A stretch of DNA of 64,000 bases from UBA6022 sp036382575 (GTDB lineage Bacteria; Patescibacteriota; Saccharimonadia; Saccharimonadales; Saccharimonadaceae): contig DASVHL010000073.1 in assembly GCA_036382575.1 (NCBI GenBank), forward strand, positions 34,052 to 98,051. Direction: 5' to 3'. The notes below the pieces were generated by a model. It was not told the DNA's origin. It ran no database searches and saw nothing but the letters and a program-made list of their open reading frames with translations. A program made the translations under genes and the position numbers. This document shows, one piece after another, positions 8,687 through 16,257 of the stretch. The stretch's first letter is position 1; the number at the start of each line of letters is the position of its first letter.

Positions 8687-9722
8687 AAAGCGTCAGCCAG
8701 TCGAAAAGACTGTACCGTCACGTATCACAAACGAAACTGTTGCCGAGCACCGCGAGCGTATTTTAGCTGGTGGTCGCCGCTTCAAATATCCAATGCAATA
8801 TGCGCGCCATCGCTTGGTGTTTACGACCATTGTCATTACATTGGTCGCCTTTTTGTTTATTCTATTAGTAGGTTGGTGGCAGCTTTACTCAGTCCAGAAT
8901 ACGAGCACTTTCTTTTATCGTGTGACGCGCGTCTTACCGTTACCAGTTGCATCAGTTGATCAAGAGGCAGTGCCGTATGGTGATTATCTAATGTATTACA
9001 ACAGCTCAGCGCATTATTTGCGACAGAGTGAACAGACTAATTTTCAAACTAAAGATGGGCAACGGCAGAACAATCACATCAAGCGCAAATCGATGGACAT
9101 TGCAATTGGCAATGCCTATGCAAATAAGTTAGCACGTGAACTTAATATTTCCGTGACACAGGAACGGATCGATCGTGTGACTGATGAAGACCGCAACACT
9201 TCGACAGGACGTATTTCTCAGGAGACATATGACGCTTCAGCCCTTAATATCCTAGGTTGGGCACCAAGCGAGTATCGCCAAGATACGAAGAGTCGGTTGG
9301 TTCGCCAAGATGTCGCCTATGCAATTGACACACAGGCCAAAAAGCAGCAAGAAAAGGCAACTGCAATACTACAAGCCGATCCTGCAATTGACTTTGGGGC
9401 TCTTGCTACTGCGCTTGGTGGTGAAGGCATTGCAAAGGTAACGACTGCTCAGTCTGGACTTGTACCATTATTAAATCAAGATGGTGGTTTGACTGCAGCG
9501 GCCGTTGGGCTGGCCAAGGGTGGTGTGTCGTCTCCGATTCGTACTGCAGCGGGCGATGGTTATTATTTCGTAAAACAACTAGAAAAGACTGCGACGCAGG
9601 TCAGTTACGTGTATTTACGTATTCCGCTGACCGAATTCAATCAGCGGCTAGAGACACTTCGAAAAGACGGCAAGATTAAAGAATATATCAAAATTGTTGA
9701 AGAAGGCGAAACATCGTCATAA
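8667..9722 (+). CDS. Membrane-anchored SurA/PpiC-like peptidyl-prolyl isomerase-type protein
   Basis: A 351-residue protein with a basic cytoplasmic N-terminus, one membrane anchor (about 50-73) and an extracytoplasmic region. Residues about 90-200 resemble the SurA N-terminal chaperone helix bundle (NAYANKLARELNISVTQERIDRV). Residues about 230-345 resemble a parvulin domain (FGALATALGG...SGLVPLL...PIRTAAGDGYYFVKQLEK). It probably assists folding of secreted proteins or pilins. The parvulin core is diverged, so isomerase activity is not assured. GGGAGAAT precedes the start inside the upstream gene. Confidence 0.72.
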   Translation: MKKLSLRKRQPVEKTVPSRITNETVAEHRERILAGGRRFKYPMQYARHRLVFTTIVITLVAFLFILLVGWWQLYSVQNTSTFFYRVTRVLPLPVASVDQEAVPYGDYLMYYNSSAHYLRQSEQTNFQTKDGQRQNNHIKRKSMDIAIGNAYANKLARELNISVTQERIDRVTDEDRNTSTGRISQETYDASALNILGWAPSEYRQDTKSRLVRQDVAYAIDTQAKKQQEKATAILQADPAIDFGALATALGGEGIAKVTTAQSGLVPLLNQDGGLTAAAVGLAKGGVSSPIRTAAGDGYYFVKQLEKTATQVSYVYLRIPLTEFNQRLETLRKDGKIKEYIKIVEEGETSS

Positions 9723-9746
9723 TCTAAGCGATAACGGAGGCGATTC

Positions 9747-10343
9747 ATGTATACAGTTCCAGATTTACCCTATGGCTACGATCAACTTGGGGCCTATATT
9801 AGTCCAACGATTATGCAGTTGCACCATGATAAGCACCACCAGGCGTACGTGGATAAATTGAATGCAGCAATTGATACTGCACCAGCACTTCGTGAGCGAA
9901 ACCTTGAAAGCCTACTAACAGATCTTTCGAGTCTTCCTGAGTCAGTTCAGGCGGCCATTCGCAATCATGGCGGTGGCCATTATAACCATAGTTTATTCTG
10001 GCAATGGATGTCGCCAGAGGGCGGAGGTGAGCCAACCGGTGAGCTTGCGCAGAAAATCACCGAGCGCTATGGGAGCTATCAGGCTTTTGTCGATGAGTTT
10101 ACCGCTAAGTCGCTTGGTGTGTTTGGGAGTGGCTGGGCATGGTTGCAGCCAGACATGGAAATTATCACAACCGCTAATCAAGATACGCCGATTATGCAGG
10201 GCCAAGCTGCACCGCTACTCGGACTTGATGTTTGGGAGCATGCGTACTATCTCGACTACAAGAATAAGCGTGACGATTACGTAAAGGCTTGGTGGAATGT
10301 TGTGAACTGGGAAACAGTCCAGCGGCGTTACGAAGCGAAGTAA
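9747..10343 (+). CDS. sodA: Superoxide dismutase, Mn/Fe family (Mn-type signatures)
   Basis: A 198-residue Fe/Mn superoxide dismutase that converts superoxide to oxygen and hydrogen peroxide. The metal ligands are His26, His81, Asp161 and His165 (the latter two in LDVWEHAYYLDY). Gly77 in the NHGGGHYNH segment and Gln145 in TANQDTP are the arrangement usual for Mn-specific enzymes, whereas Fe-types place the Gln at the earlier site. Metal use is inferred from these residues; a cambialistic enzyme is possible. GGAGG lies 8 nt upstream of the ATG. A strong terminator follows. Confidence 0.94.
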   Translation: MYTVPDLPYGYDQLGAYISPTIMQLHHDKHHQAYVDKLNAAIDTAPALRERNLESLLTDLSSLPESVQAAIRNHGGGHYNHSLFWQWMSPEGGGEPTGELAQKITERYGSYQAFVDEFTAKSLGVFGSGWAWLQPDMEIITTANQDTPIMQGQAAPLLGLDVWEHAYYLDYKNKRDDYVKAWWNVVNWETVQRRYEAK

Positions 10344-10354
10344 GCCATAGTTCT

Positions 10355-10384
10355 AAAAGAAGACTTCCTAGGAAGTCTTCTTTT
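10355..10384. terminator. Bidirectional terminator between sod and DoxX-like gene
   Basis: AAAAGAAGACTTCC and GGAAGTCTTCTTTT form a 14-bp inverted repeat with A and T tails. It serves sod on the plus strand and the DoxX-like gene on the minus strand, whose last codons lie inside it. Confidence 0.85.
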
Positions 10385-10838
10385 TTGTGTGGAGGGGTTG
10401 AGCCGAGGCCGCGATGCCGATGGCAACCGCCACGACGACAGCATTCTTTAAAATGTACTGGCCTTCAAGGGTCGGTACAAAGGGTGATTGCCAGGTGAAT
10501 TCAGGTATCAACAGGAGCGGTGAGCACACCAATGCCATGTGTGCTAATAGTAGGGGAATGACGACTCGGGTCATTTTTGGAAATAGGAATAAGATTCCAA
10601 TCAGACATTCAGCCACCGATAGGGTAATGAATAATATATCAAAATACTGCAAACCAACAGTTTTAGCTGTCAGGGCTTCAGCTAACGGTCCTGCTGGGCT
10701 CAGTCCGAGCAGCTTGATCAGCCCAAACCAAAAGAAAATAAGGAAAATTGAAACGCGGGCGACCGGTATAAACGCGCGGCGAAAAAAGGCGATCATTTTT
10801 AGGTCAAGATGGGCGTAGTCAATTTTCTTCGTAGCCAT
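10368..10838 (-). CDS. DoxX-like small integral membrane protein
   Basis: A 156-residue protein with four predicted membrane segments (about 22-40, 60-82, 85-108 and 132-150) and the compact layout of DoxX/DUF417-like proteins (ARVSIFLIFFWFGLIKLLGL; AECLIGILFLFP). Function is unknown; some family members are tied to redox or thiol homeostasis. I start it at 10838 (MATKKIDY) because TATCAT on the minus strand ends 7 nt upstream; a longer frame would run through tRNA-Asp. It converges on sod. Confidence 0.75.
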   Translation of the reverse strand: MATKKIDYAHLDLKMIAFFRRAFIPVARVSIFLIFFWFGLIKLLGLSPAGPLAEALTAKTVGLQYFDILFITLSVAECLIGILFLFPKMTRVVIPLLLAHMALVCSPLLLIPEFTWQSPFVPTLEGQYILKNAVVVAVAIGIAASAQPLHTKKKTS

Positions 10839-10865
10839 TAGTAGTATGATACCAGATAATTCAGA

Positions 10866-10905
10866 CCAAGAAAAAAGCTCACCAAACGGTAAGCTTTTTT
10901 CTTGG
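10866..10905. terminator. Terminator at the 3' end of tRNA-Asp
   Basis: CCAAGAAAAAAGCT and AGCTTTTTTCTTGG form a 14-bp inverted repeat. On the minus strand the first arm begins in the tRNA-Asp CCA end and a U-rich arm follows, giving a compact terminator fused to the tRNA end. Confidence 0.7.
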
Positions 10906-10978
10906 CGGACTCGACCGGATTTGAACCGGCGATCTCCTCCGTGACAGGGAGGCGTGATAACCCCTTCACTACGAGTCC
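10903..10978 (-). tRNA. tRNA-Asp (anticodon GTC)
   Basis: On the minus strand, GGACTCG/CGAGTCC form the acceptor stem, the anticodon loop is CTGTCAC (GTC), the T-loop is TTCAAAT and CCA is encoded. The promoter is visible upstream at 11001-11029. Confidence 0.95.
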
Positions 10979-11000
10979 ACACGTCGTAACGACTTAGAAC

Positions 11001-11029
11001 ATAATAGCAGTTTTCGGCCCCTGGTGCAA
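11001..11029 (-). promoter_or_regulatory. Promoter of tRNA-Asp
   Basis: Minus-strand TTGCAC (11029-11024), a 17-nt spacer and TATTAT (11006-11001) with the extended -10 TGC. It lies about 22 nt before the tRNA 5' end. Confidence 0.7.
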
Positions 11030-11088
11030 CAGGTGAGTGGCTTTTGCTTTGCCTGATGGGAATGCTATAATAACAAAGATGCTAATGT

Positions 11089-11164
11089 GCCGCTGTAGCT
11101 CAGCTGGTAGAGCGGCGCTTTCGTAAAGCGTAGGTCACCGGTTCAAATCCGGTCAGCGGCTCCA
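11089..11164 (+). tRNA. tRNA-Thr (anticodon CGT)
   Basis: A 76-nt cloverleaf: acceptor GCCGCTG/CAGCGGC, anticodon loop TTCGTAA giving CGT, T-loop TTCAAAT, discriminator T and an encoded CCA. TGCTATAAT at 11063-11071 is the extended -10. The U discriminator matches the variable base of the T-box found upstream of thrS. Confidence 0.95.
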
Positions 11165-11232
11165 CATCATGATACGCGGGTATCGTGGAGTGGCTAATAG
11201 ACAGCTCTATAGGGTTGCACCAGAAACGATTT

Positions 11233-11607
11233 ATGAAAACACAATTTATTACCTCATTGAAATTAATTATTGCTGATCGCCTAATGGTGGTGTTGCTCAG
11301 CGTGTTCATTCTCGCGTGTCTGGCGTACTGTCTGTATGTTGGTGTATCGCTGCGACCAAGCGACCTGCAGGTGGCGGTCCATTATAGCGCCTTTGGTGAA
11401 ACGCGTTTTTACCGCGAGAAATGGTTTTATCTATTGTCATTTGTGATTTTTGGCCTTGTACTTGCGATCATTCACACGATTTTGATTGTTAAAATGTACG
11501 TCCAAGAGCGCCGTCAAATGGCTTTATTATTTACAAGTGTCAGCTTCTTACTCCTAGTGATTACTTGGATCTTAACGCGCTCAATTCTAAAGGTTGCCTT
11601 TTTATAA
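11233..11607 (+). CDS. Small integral membrane protein of unknown function
   Basis: A 124-residue protein with three hydrophobic segments (about residues 15-37, 66-88 and 95-117) and a short extracytoplasmic loop between the first two. I recognise no family. The start at 11233 (MKTQFITS) is preferred; an in-frame ATG at 11185 begins right after the tRNA-Thr gene and adds non-membrane residues. It ends 1 nt before the glycosyltransferase gene, so it may be a membrane partner of that enzyme, by analogy with small subunits of polysaccharide synthases. That role is inference. Confidence 0.65.
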   Translation: MKTQFITSLKLIIADRLMVVLLSVFILACLAYCLYVGVSLRPSDLQVAVHYSAFGETRFYREKWFYLLSFVIFGLVLAIIHTILIVKMYVQERRQMALLFTSVSFLLLVITWILTRSILKVAFL

Positions 11608-11608
11608 C

Positions 11609-13282
11609 ATGACAGACCTCGAGATTCCTCTTGGCAAGCGCACAAAAACTTATCGTTTTTTCGAAATGCTCCCAGCACTGCTTAGTTATGGTGCGTTGAT
11701 CACCCTTGTTGTGCTGTCAATTTTGAATCCGTTGCTCGCAGGTATTTATTTGCTGGTGATTATTATTACTGTCTTGGTCAAGGCGGTCGGGATTGCAGCC
11801 CATACGATCAGGGGACATAGCCGCATGGAGTCGGCACAAAAGATTGATTGGCATAGCCGTCTCAAGCAGCTTGAAACGCCTGAAAAGAGCTATAAAAAAG
11901 AACAATCAGTTCACTCGACTGGCTTTGGCTTTGATGCCCATAAAGAGAATCTCCGTTTGATTGCCACTCAGCCTGAGGTGTACCCACGACCATCAAGTAT
12001 TTACAATGCAGTGATTATTGCTGCCTACAACGAAGCCTACGAAGTCCTCGAACCAACGATTCAGTCCTTACTTGATACAACATACGATAAGGGTCAGATG
12101 ATTTTAACGCTCGCCTACGAAGCTCGCGGTGGTGAGTCTATTCACGAGACAGTCATGCAACTCCGTGATAAGTTTGGTGATCAGTTTAAAGCCTTTCATT
12201 TGGTGCAGCATCCAGCCGATTTACCTAATGAGGTGGTCGGTAAGGGCGGTAATATTACCTACGCTGGTCATTTCTTGAAGCAGTGGCTCCAGGACGAGTC
12301 AATCCCATATGAAAATGTTATCGTGACGACGCTCGATAGTGATAACCGTCCACATGCCACTTATTTTGACTATGTGACGTACGAATATATTGTGCACGAA
12401 GACCGTAAACACCTGTCTTATCAGCCGGTGTCGCTTTTCTTGAATAATATCTGGGATGCGCCAGCACCAATGCGCGTGGTGGCAACTGGTAACTCATTCT
12501 GGAACATTATTAGCTCAATGCGTCCACACACGCTCCGTAACTTTGCCTCTCACTCGCAGCCAATGGATGCACTGGTCGAGATGGATTTCTGGAGTAAGCG
12601 TACCATTGTTGAGGATGGCCACCAGTACTGGCGAAGCTATTTCCATTTCGATGGTCACTATGCGGTTACCCCAATCTATGTACCGATCTATCAGGATGCT
12701 GTTTTATCTGACACCTATCGCCGCACGCTAAAGGCTCAGTTCGTTCAGCTACGTCGTTGGGCATACGGAGCCTCTGATGTGCCATATGTCGCTACACGCG
12801 TGCTATCACGACGTCGTACGGTATCATTTGCTGGTGGGTTTGCTCGATTATTGCGACTAGTGGATGGACATATTACACTCGCAAGTATGGCGATCTTGGT
12901 CGCTGTTGGTGGCTGGGTGCCGCTTTTGATGAACCCGCACGCCGCTCAGGACATCACAGTTCATTTGTTACCAGAGGTGATTAGCCGCGTACAGCAAGTG
13001 GCAATGATTGGTCTGCTTATCACTGTTTTCCTTGGGTTTAAGATGCTTCCACCACGACCAGCCCGCTACAAGCGCCATCGGACGATTGGGATGTTACTAC
13101 AGTGGTGTCTTATGCCAGTGACGGCTATTGTTTACAGTTCGGCATCAGCCTTTAATGCGCAGACGCATTTGTTACTTGGCAAATACCTCGACAAATTTGA
13201 TGTTACCGAGAAGGCGACTCACGAGACTGTGGCCCGTGCGCGCGCAAAGAAGGCCGTCCGCGCTTCCGAGTTGAAGAAATAA
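11609..13282 (+). CDS. Membrane-embedded processive glycosyltransferase, family 2
   Basis: A 557-residue inverting GT-A glycosyltransferase. Two N-terminal membrane segments (about 17-55) precede the catalytic domain (about 130-385) and further membrane helices follow (about 420-510). Visible motifs are IIAAYNEAYEVL (nucleotide-sugar binding), LDSDNRP (DxD-like), MDFWSKRTIVEDGHQ (ED acid/base region) and QLRRWAYGA (QxxRW of processive synthases). It probably polymerises or exports a surface polysaccharide. The ATG at 11609 is preferred over a TTG at 11594. The 3' end overlaps nrdR (opposite strand) by 80 nt. Confidence 0.85.
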   Translation: MTDLEIPLGKRTKTYRFFEMLPALLSYGALITLVVLSILNPLLAGIYLLVIIITVLVKAVGIAAHTIRGHSRMESAQKIDWHSRLKQLETPEKSYKKEQSVHSTGFGFDAHKENLRLIATQPEVYPRPSSIYNAVIIAAYNEAYEVLEPTIQSLLDTTYDKGQMILTLAYEARGGESIHETVMQLRDKFGDQFKAFHLVQHPADLPNEVVGKGGNITYAGHFLKQWLQDESIPYENVIVTTLDSDNRPHATYFDYVTYEYIVHEDRKHLSYQPVSLFLNNIWDAPAPMRVVATGNSFWNIISSMRPHTLRNFASHSQPMDALVEMDFWSKRTIVEDGHQYWRSYFHFDGHYAVTPIYVPIYQDAVLSDTYRRTLKAQFVQLRRWAYGASDVPYVATRVLSRRRTVSFAGGFARLLRLVDGHITLASMAILVAVGGWVPLLMNPHAAQDITVHLLPEVISRVQQVAMIGLLITVFLGFKMLPPRPARYKRHRTIGMLLQWCLMPVTAIVYSSASAFNAQTHLLLGKYLDKFDVTEKATHETVARARAKKAVRASELKK

Positions 13283-13682
13283 GTTGGTGCTGGGCAGCAT
13301 ACTGAACGGCGGCTAGTTCGTCGAATTTTTTTAATACCTGATGGGCAGTCGCCTCGATGTCCTGTGGGGTGATTGTGCGACGTTGTGTCGATAGGGTGTC
13401 TTCGATAGTTTGCGCCAGCCACAGGGCATTATATTCACCTTCTATGGGGGTATGTGTAAATGCCTTCGAGATACTAAGGATGAGCTTGCCGAGATTAAAG
13501 GTATCCTGTGAGCCATCCGAAAGCGAAATAGGTGTATTGTCTGCTAGTGACGGTCGTTCATAGGTAGTAAATACCGTCTGGCATTTTGAGCACCGCCGCC
13601 TGCGCCAGACCTGGGGCTGTTTTTTATTAGGCCGTGAGTTGGCAACTGAAGTATTCGTGTGAAAACAATTTATACAAAACAT
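13203..13682 (-). CDS. nrdR: Transcriptional repressor NrdR
   Basis: A 159-residue NrdR. The zinc ribbon uses Cys3/Cys6 and Cys31/Cys34, flanking the VWRRRRCSKC segment and followed by FTTYER. An ATP-cone domain (about residues 48-138) follows. NrdR senses ATP/dATP and represses ribonucleotide reductase genes. The C-terminal tail is basic and longer than usual and comes from the 80-nt convergent overlap with the glycosyltransferase gene. On the minus strand CATTAT ends 6 nt before the ATG, so the mRNA is likely leaderless. No nrd gene lies in the window. Confidence 0.92.
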   Translation of the reverse strand: MFCINCFHTNTSVANSRPNKKQPQVWRRRRCSKCQTVFTTYERPSLADNTPISLSDGSQDTFNLGKLILSISKAFTHTPIEGEYNALWLAQTIEDTLSTQRRTITPQDIEATAHQVLKKFDELAAVQYAAQHQLISSTRKRGRPSLRAHGPQSRESPSR

Positions 13683-13749
13683 GTCTATATAATGACATAG
13701 CGCTATTAATAATGCTAGTGGATAAGTGGAGAAGACTGTGGGGAAACAA

Positions 13750-13773
13750 AAAAACCACCCCAAAAGGGTGGTC
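13750..13773 (-). terminator. Terminator of the 39-residue gene
   Basis: CCACCC-CAAAA-GGGTGG, followed on the minus strand by a T7 run. It lies 20-45 nt past the stop of the small gene at 13793-13912 and separates it from nrdR. Confidence 0.8.
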
Positions 13774-13792
13774 GGAATAAGGGACAATACTG

Positions 13793-13912
13793 CTACTTAT
13801 CGGCGCCGCGACTGCGGGTTGCTTTGCGAGCGTCTGCCCAAGTAATGTCGTACTCGTAGGAAAGCGAGAACTTGTCGAGGGCTGATGGTGTGGTGACTGG
13901 ATCTTTAGCCAT
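13793..13912 (-). CDS. Very small conserved-looking protein (39 residues), function unknown
   Basis: The minus-strand ORF encodes 39 residues beginning MAKDPVTTPSALDKF and ending RKATRSRGADK. It was found by hand because it is below usual length cut-offs. Three things support it as a real gene: TAATAT ends 6 nt before the ATG, matching other leaderless promoters in the window; the stop is followed closely by a clean intrinsic terminator; and no other feature explains the unit. The sequence is soluble, with an acidic centre (SYEYDITWAD) and a basic tail that could bind nucleic acid or a ribosome. I do not recognise it. Confidence 0.6.
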   Translation of the reverse strand: MAKDPVTTPSALDKFSLSYEYDITWADARKATRSRGADK

Positions 13913-14044
13913 GTATTGATATTAGCATAAACGTTAATAAATGTCAACTCCTACTAAACACGAGCGTATTACATATATGGTATATTTACAGGCTTATTGG
14001 GATTCAAGTAGTGGTGGAAAACTTATCGTAGGTTGGGGGAAACA

Positions 14045-14075
14045 AAAACGACCACTTATAAAAAGGAGTCGTTTT
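14045..14075 (-). terminator. Terminator of tRNA-Val (GAC)
   Basis: AAAACGAC and GTCGTTTT pair around a 15-nt loop. It sits just 3' of the minus-strand tRNA-Val and supplies a T-rich arm. Confidence 0.55.
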
Positions 14076-14086
14076 AATAATTTCTA

Positions 14087-14163
14087 TGGTGGACCCTGGA
14101 GGACTCGAACCTCCGACCTCGTCAACGTCAATGACGCGCTCTAGCCAACTGAGCTAAGGGTCC
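14087..14163 (-). tRNA. tRNA-Val (anticodon GAC)
   Basis: On the minus strand: acceptor GGACCCT/AGGGTCC, anticodon stem CGTCA/TGACG with loop TTGACGT (GAC), T-loop TTCGAGT and an encoded CCA. It decodes GUC. It is divergent from the thrS leader and appears to share a -35 hexamer with it. Confidence 0.93.
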
Positions 14164-14174
14164 ATAGCTTTCTT

Positions 14175-14227
14175 ATGATACCAGACAGGGGCGGGCGTTG
14201 CAATAATCAGGGGGGATGGTATATGAT
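14175..14227. promoter_or_regulatory. Divergent promoter pair sharing one palindromic -35 (tRNA-Val / thrS leader)
   Basis: TTGCAA at 14198-14203 is its own reverse complement. To the right, an 18-nt spacer leads to TATGAT (14222-14227) for the thrS leader. To the left on the minus strand, a 17-nt spacer leads to TATCAT (14180-14175), which starts tRNA-Val about 5-6 nt before its 5' end. The sharing is read directly from sequence; use of both promoters is inferred. Confidence 0.6.
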
Positions 14228-14232
14228 AATGG

Positions 14233-14414
14233 GGAACAATGACGTGGCCCAACCATCCACTGAGTTCCGTGGGAAGTCGTAATGTACGTTAACGTTACTT
14301 CATAAGAGCCTGCAGTAGTGTGGGAAGTCCGGTGGAACCGCCCAATTATGGGTCCGAGACATGCGATCTATAGCTTTGAATTTCTCAAAACTAGTCATCG
14401 CATGTTTTTTATTT
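14233..14414 (+). promoter_or_regulatory. T-box riboswitch (threonine) with transcription terminator upstream of thrS
   Basis: The leader contains the T-box core GGTGGAACCGC at 14331-14341. The bulge TGGA would pair with a tRNA end U-CCA, as in the tRNA-Thr of this window. The antiterminator is visible: GTCCGG (14327-14332) with CCGAGAC (14354-14360), plus CCC/GGG around an AATTAT loop. The competing terminator pairs CATGCGAT (14360-14367) with ATCGCATG (14397-14404) and is followed by T6. Stem I is very short (GGAAC 14233-14237 / GTTCC 14264-14268), with a candidate specifier ACT at 14259-14261. The regulatory logic is transcriptional read-through when tRNA-Thr is uncharged. Confidence 0.82.
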
Positions 14415-14435
14415 ATCAAAAAAGGAGAACAAGAT

Positions 14436-16247
14436 ATGAACGACGAACAACTACATGCCATGCGCCACAGCCTAGCGCACATTACTGCGGCCGCGGTTCA
14501 ACGCCTATGGCCAGAAGCTAAATTCGGAGTTGGTCCAGTAGTAGAGAATGGCTTTTACTACGACATTGACCTGGGGGATAAAAAAATCTCCGACGTTAAC
14601 TTTGCCAAAATTGAAAAGGCAATGCGTGGCATCATTGAGTATGGTGATGATTTCGAGCGTTTTGAGATGCCGATCGATGAGGCGATTGCGTGGGCTAAAG
14701 AAAATAATCAGCCATATAAAGAAGAGTTGCTCAATGACCTAAAGCGCTCAGGCACAACCGTGGCGAAAGACCTCGACGTTAACGAGCTGGGACTTGCGAG
14801 TGATGGCGATGCCGCGATCGAGAATGTCTCCTTTTATAAAAACGGTAACTTTGTCGACCTTTGCCGCGGACCGCATGTTGTTAACACCAAAGACGTAGGC
14901 GCCTTTAAGCTGCTACGTGTTGCTGGTGCCTATTGGCGCGGTAAGGATACGAATCCACAGATGCAGCGTTTATATGGAGTAGCCTTTGCGACTCAAGAAG
15001 AGCTAGATCATCACCTTGAGATGCTTGAGCAAGCCAAGCTTCGCGATCACCGCAAACTAGGCAAGGAGCTAGACCTCTATACGGTATCACAACTGGTTGG
15101 TGCGGGATTGCCTCTATTCACACCTCGAGGTACTGTTCTCCGGGATATTATGGCTCAGTATTCGAATCAGCTGCGTCAGGCGCACGGTTTTGAGAAGGTT
15201 TGGACACCGCACATTACAAAGACTGCTTTGTATGAAACATCAGGTCACTGGGCAAAGTTTGGTGATGAGCTATTTCTTGTCACTAGTCAGGAAACTGACG
15301 ACAAGATGGCATTAAAGCCAATGAACTGTCCGCATCACACGCAAATTTTCGCCAGTAAACCGCGTAGTTACAAGGATATGCCGGTGCGTTTTCTTGAAAC
15401 GACGACTGATTACCGAGATGAAAAGACTGGTGAGCTCGGTGGCTTAAACCGTGTTCGCTCTTTGACCCAGGATGACAGTCACGTTTTTTGCCGCAATGAT
15501 CAAATTGAAGATGAGATCAACGGCCTGCTTGCCAGTGTCCGTGAGCTGTATAAAACGATCGATATGAAACTACGAGTTCGTCTAAGCTACCGCGATGATA
15601 GCGATGGCTATCTTGGTGAGATGGAGCTATGGGAATCGGCTCAGCAGCAATTAAAGAGTGCGGTGATTAAAAATGAACTCGAGTATTTTGAACAGGAAGG
15701 CGAGGCCGCTTTCTATGGTCCAAAGATCGACTTTATGGCAACCGATGCTCTAGGTCGCGAGCATCAGCTAGCCACAGCGCAGCTTGATTTCGTGCAGCCA
15801 GGTCGTTTTGGCTTGCAGTATACAGATGCTGAAAGCACTAGTCAGACACCAGTGATGATTCACTGTGCGCTACTGGGTTCAATTGAGCGATTCCTGAGTG
15901 TCTTTATAGAGCACACTGCCGGCTGGTTCCCATTATGGGCCGCCCCTGAGCAGATTCGCATCCTTACTATTAACGACACGGTCCTAGGCTACGTTGAAGA
16001 GATCGAGTCAGTGCTACGCAACACAGTCTTGATGTGGCCCGTAAAATATAATGAGCTACGCTTTACTCGTGATGACCGCAATGAAAGCCTTGGTAAGAAG
16101 ATTCGCGAAGCGACAACTTGGAAGATCCCGGTTCAACTGATCATTGGTCCAAAGGATCAAGAGACTCGTGAGGTGAGTGTTCGTACACAAGCTGGTGAAG
16201 AAAAAGTTCAGCTAGATAAACTGGCTGACTACCTAACGGCGCTATAA
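14436..16247 (+). CDS. thrS: Threonyl-tRNA synthetase lacking the N-terminal TGS domain
   Basis: A 603-residue class II synthetase that charges tRNA-Thr. It begins directly in the editing domain with H11-x3-H15 (HSLAH), so the usual roughly 60-residue TGS domain is missing. The catalytic domain has the zinc-binding Cys in PMNCPHH and motif 2/3 segments (FLETTTDYRDE; MIHCALLGSIERFLSVFIEH). The C-terminal anticodon-binding domain is present. The ATG at 14436 follows AAAAAAGGAG by 8 nt. An in-frame ATG at 14361 lies inside the T-box terminator stem and is rejected. A T-box leader controls it. Confidence 0.95.
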   Translation: MNDEQLHAMRHSLAHITAAAVQRLWPEAKFGVGPVVENGFYYDIDLGDKKISDVNFAKIEKAMRGIIEYGDDFERFEMPIDEAIAWAKENNQPYKEELLNDLKRSGTTVAKDLDVNELGLASDGDAAIENVSFYKNGNFVDLCRGPHVVNTKDVGAFKLLRVAGAYWRGKDTNPQMQRLYGVAFATQEELDHHLEMLEQAKLRDHRKLGKELDLYTVSQLVGAGLPLFTPRGTVLRDIMAQYSNQLRQAHGFEKVWTPHITKTALYETSGHWAKFGDELFLVTSQETDDKMALKPMNCPHHTQIFASKPRSYKDMPVRFLETTTDYRDEKTGELGGLNRVRSLTQDDSHVFCRNDQIEDEINGLLASVRELYKTIDMKLRVRLSYRDDSDGYLGEMELWESAQQQLKSAVIKNELEYFEQEGEAAFYGPKIDFMATDALGREHQLATAQLDFVQPGRFGLQYTDAESTSQTPVMIHCALLGSIERFLSVFIEHTAGWFPLWAAPEQIRILTINDTVLGYVEEIESVLRNTVLMWPVKYNELRFTRDDRNESLGKKIREATTWKIPVQLIIGPKDQETREVSVRTQAGEEKVQLDKLADYLTAL

Positions 16248-16257
16248 GGATCTGTCT

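Noticed and set aside
10414..10818. 134-residue plus-strand ORF
   Set aside because: Shadow of the DoxX-like gene, which has membrane helices and a promoter on the other strand.
13941..14144. 67-residue plus-strand ORF
   Set aside because: It runs through the tRNA-Val gene and its terminator and has no ribosome-binding site or promoter; a chance frame.
14361..14435. N-terminal extension of thrS from ATG 14361
   Set aside because: It would be translated from the T-box terminator hairpin, and a good Shine-Dalgarno supports 14436.
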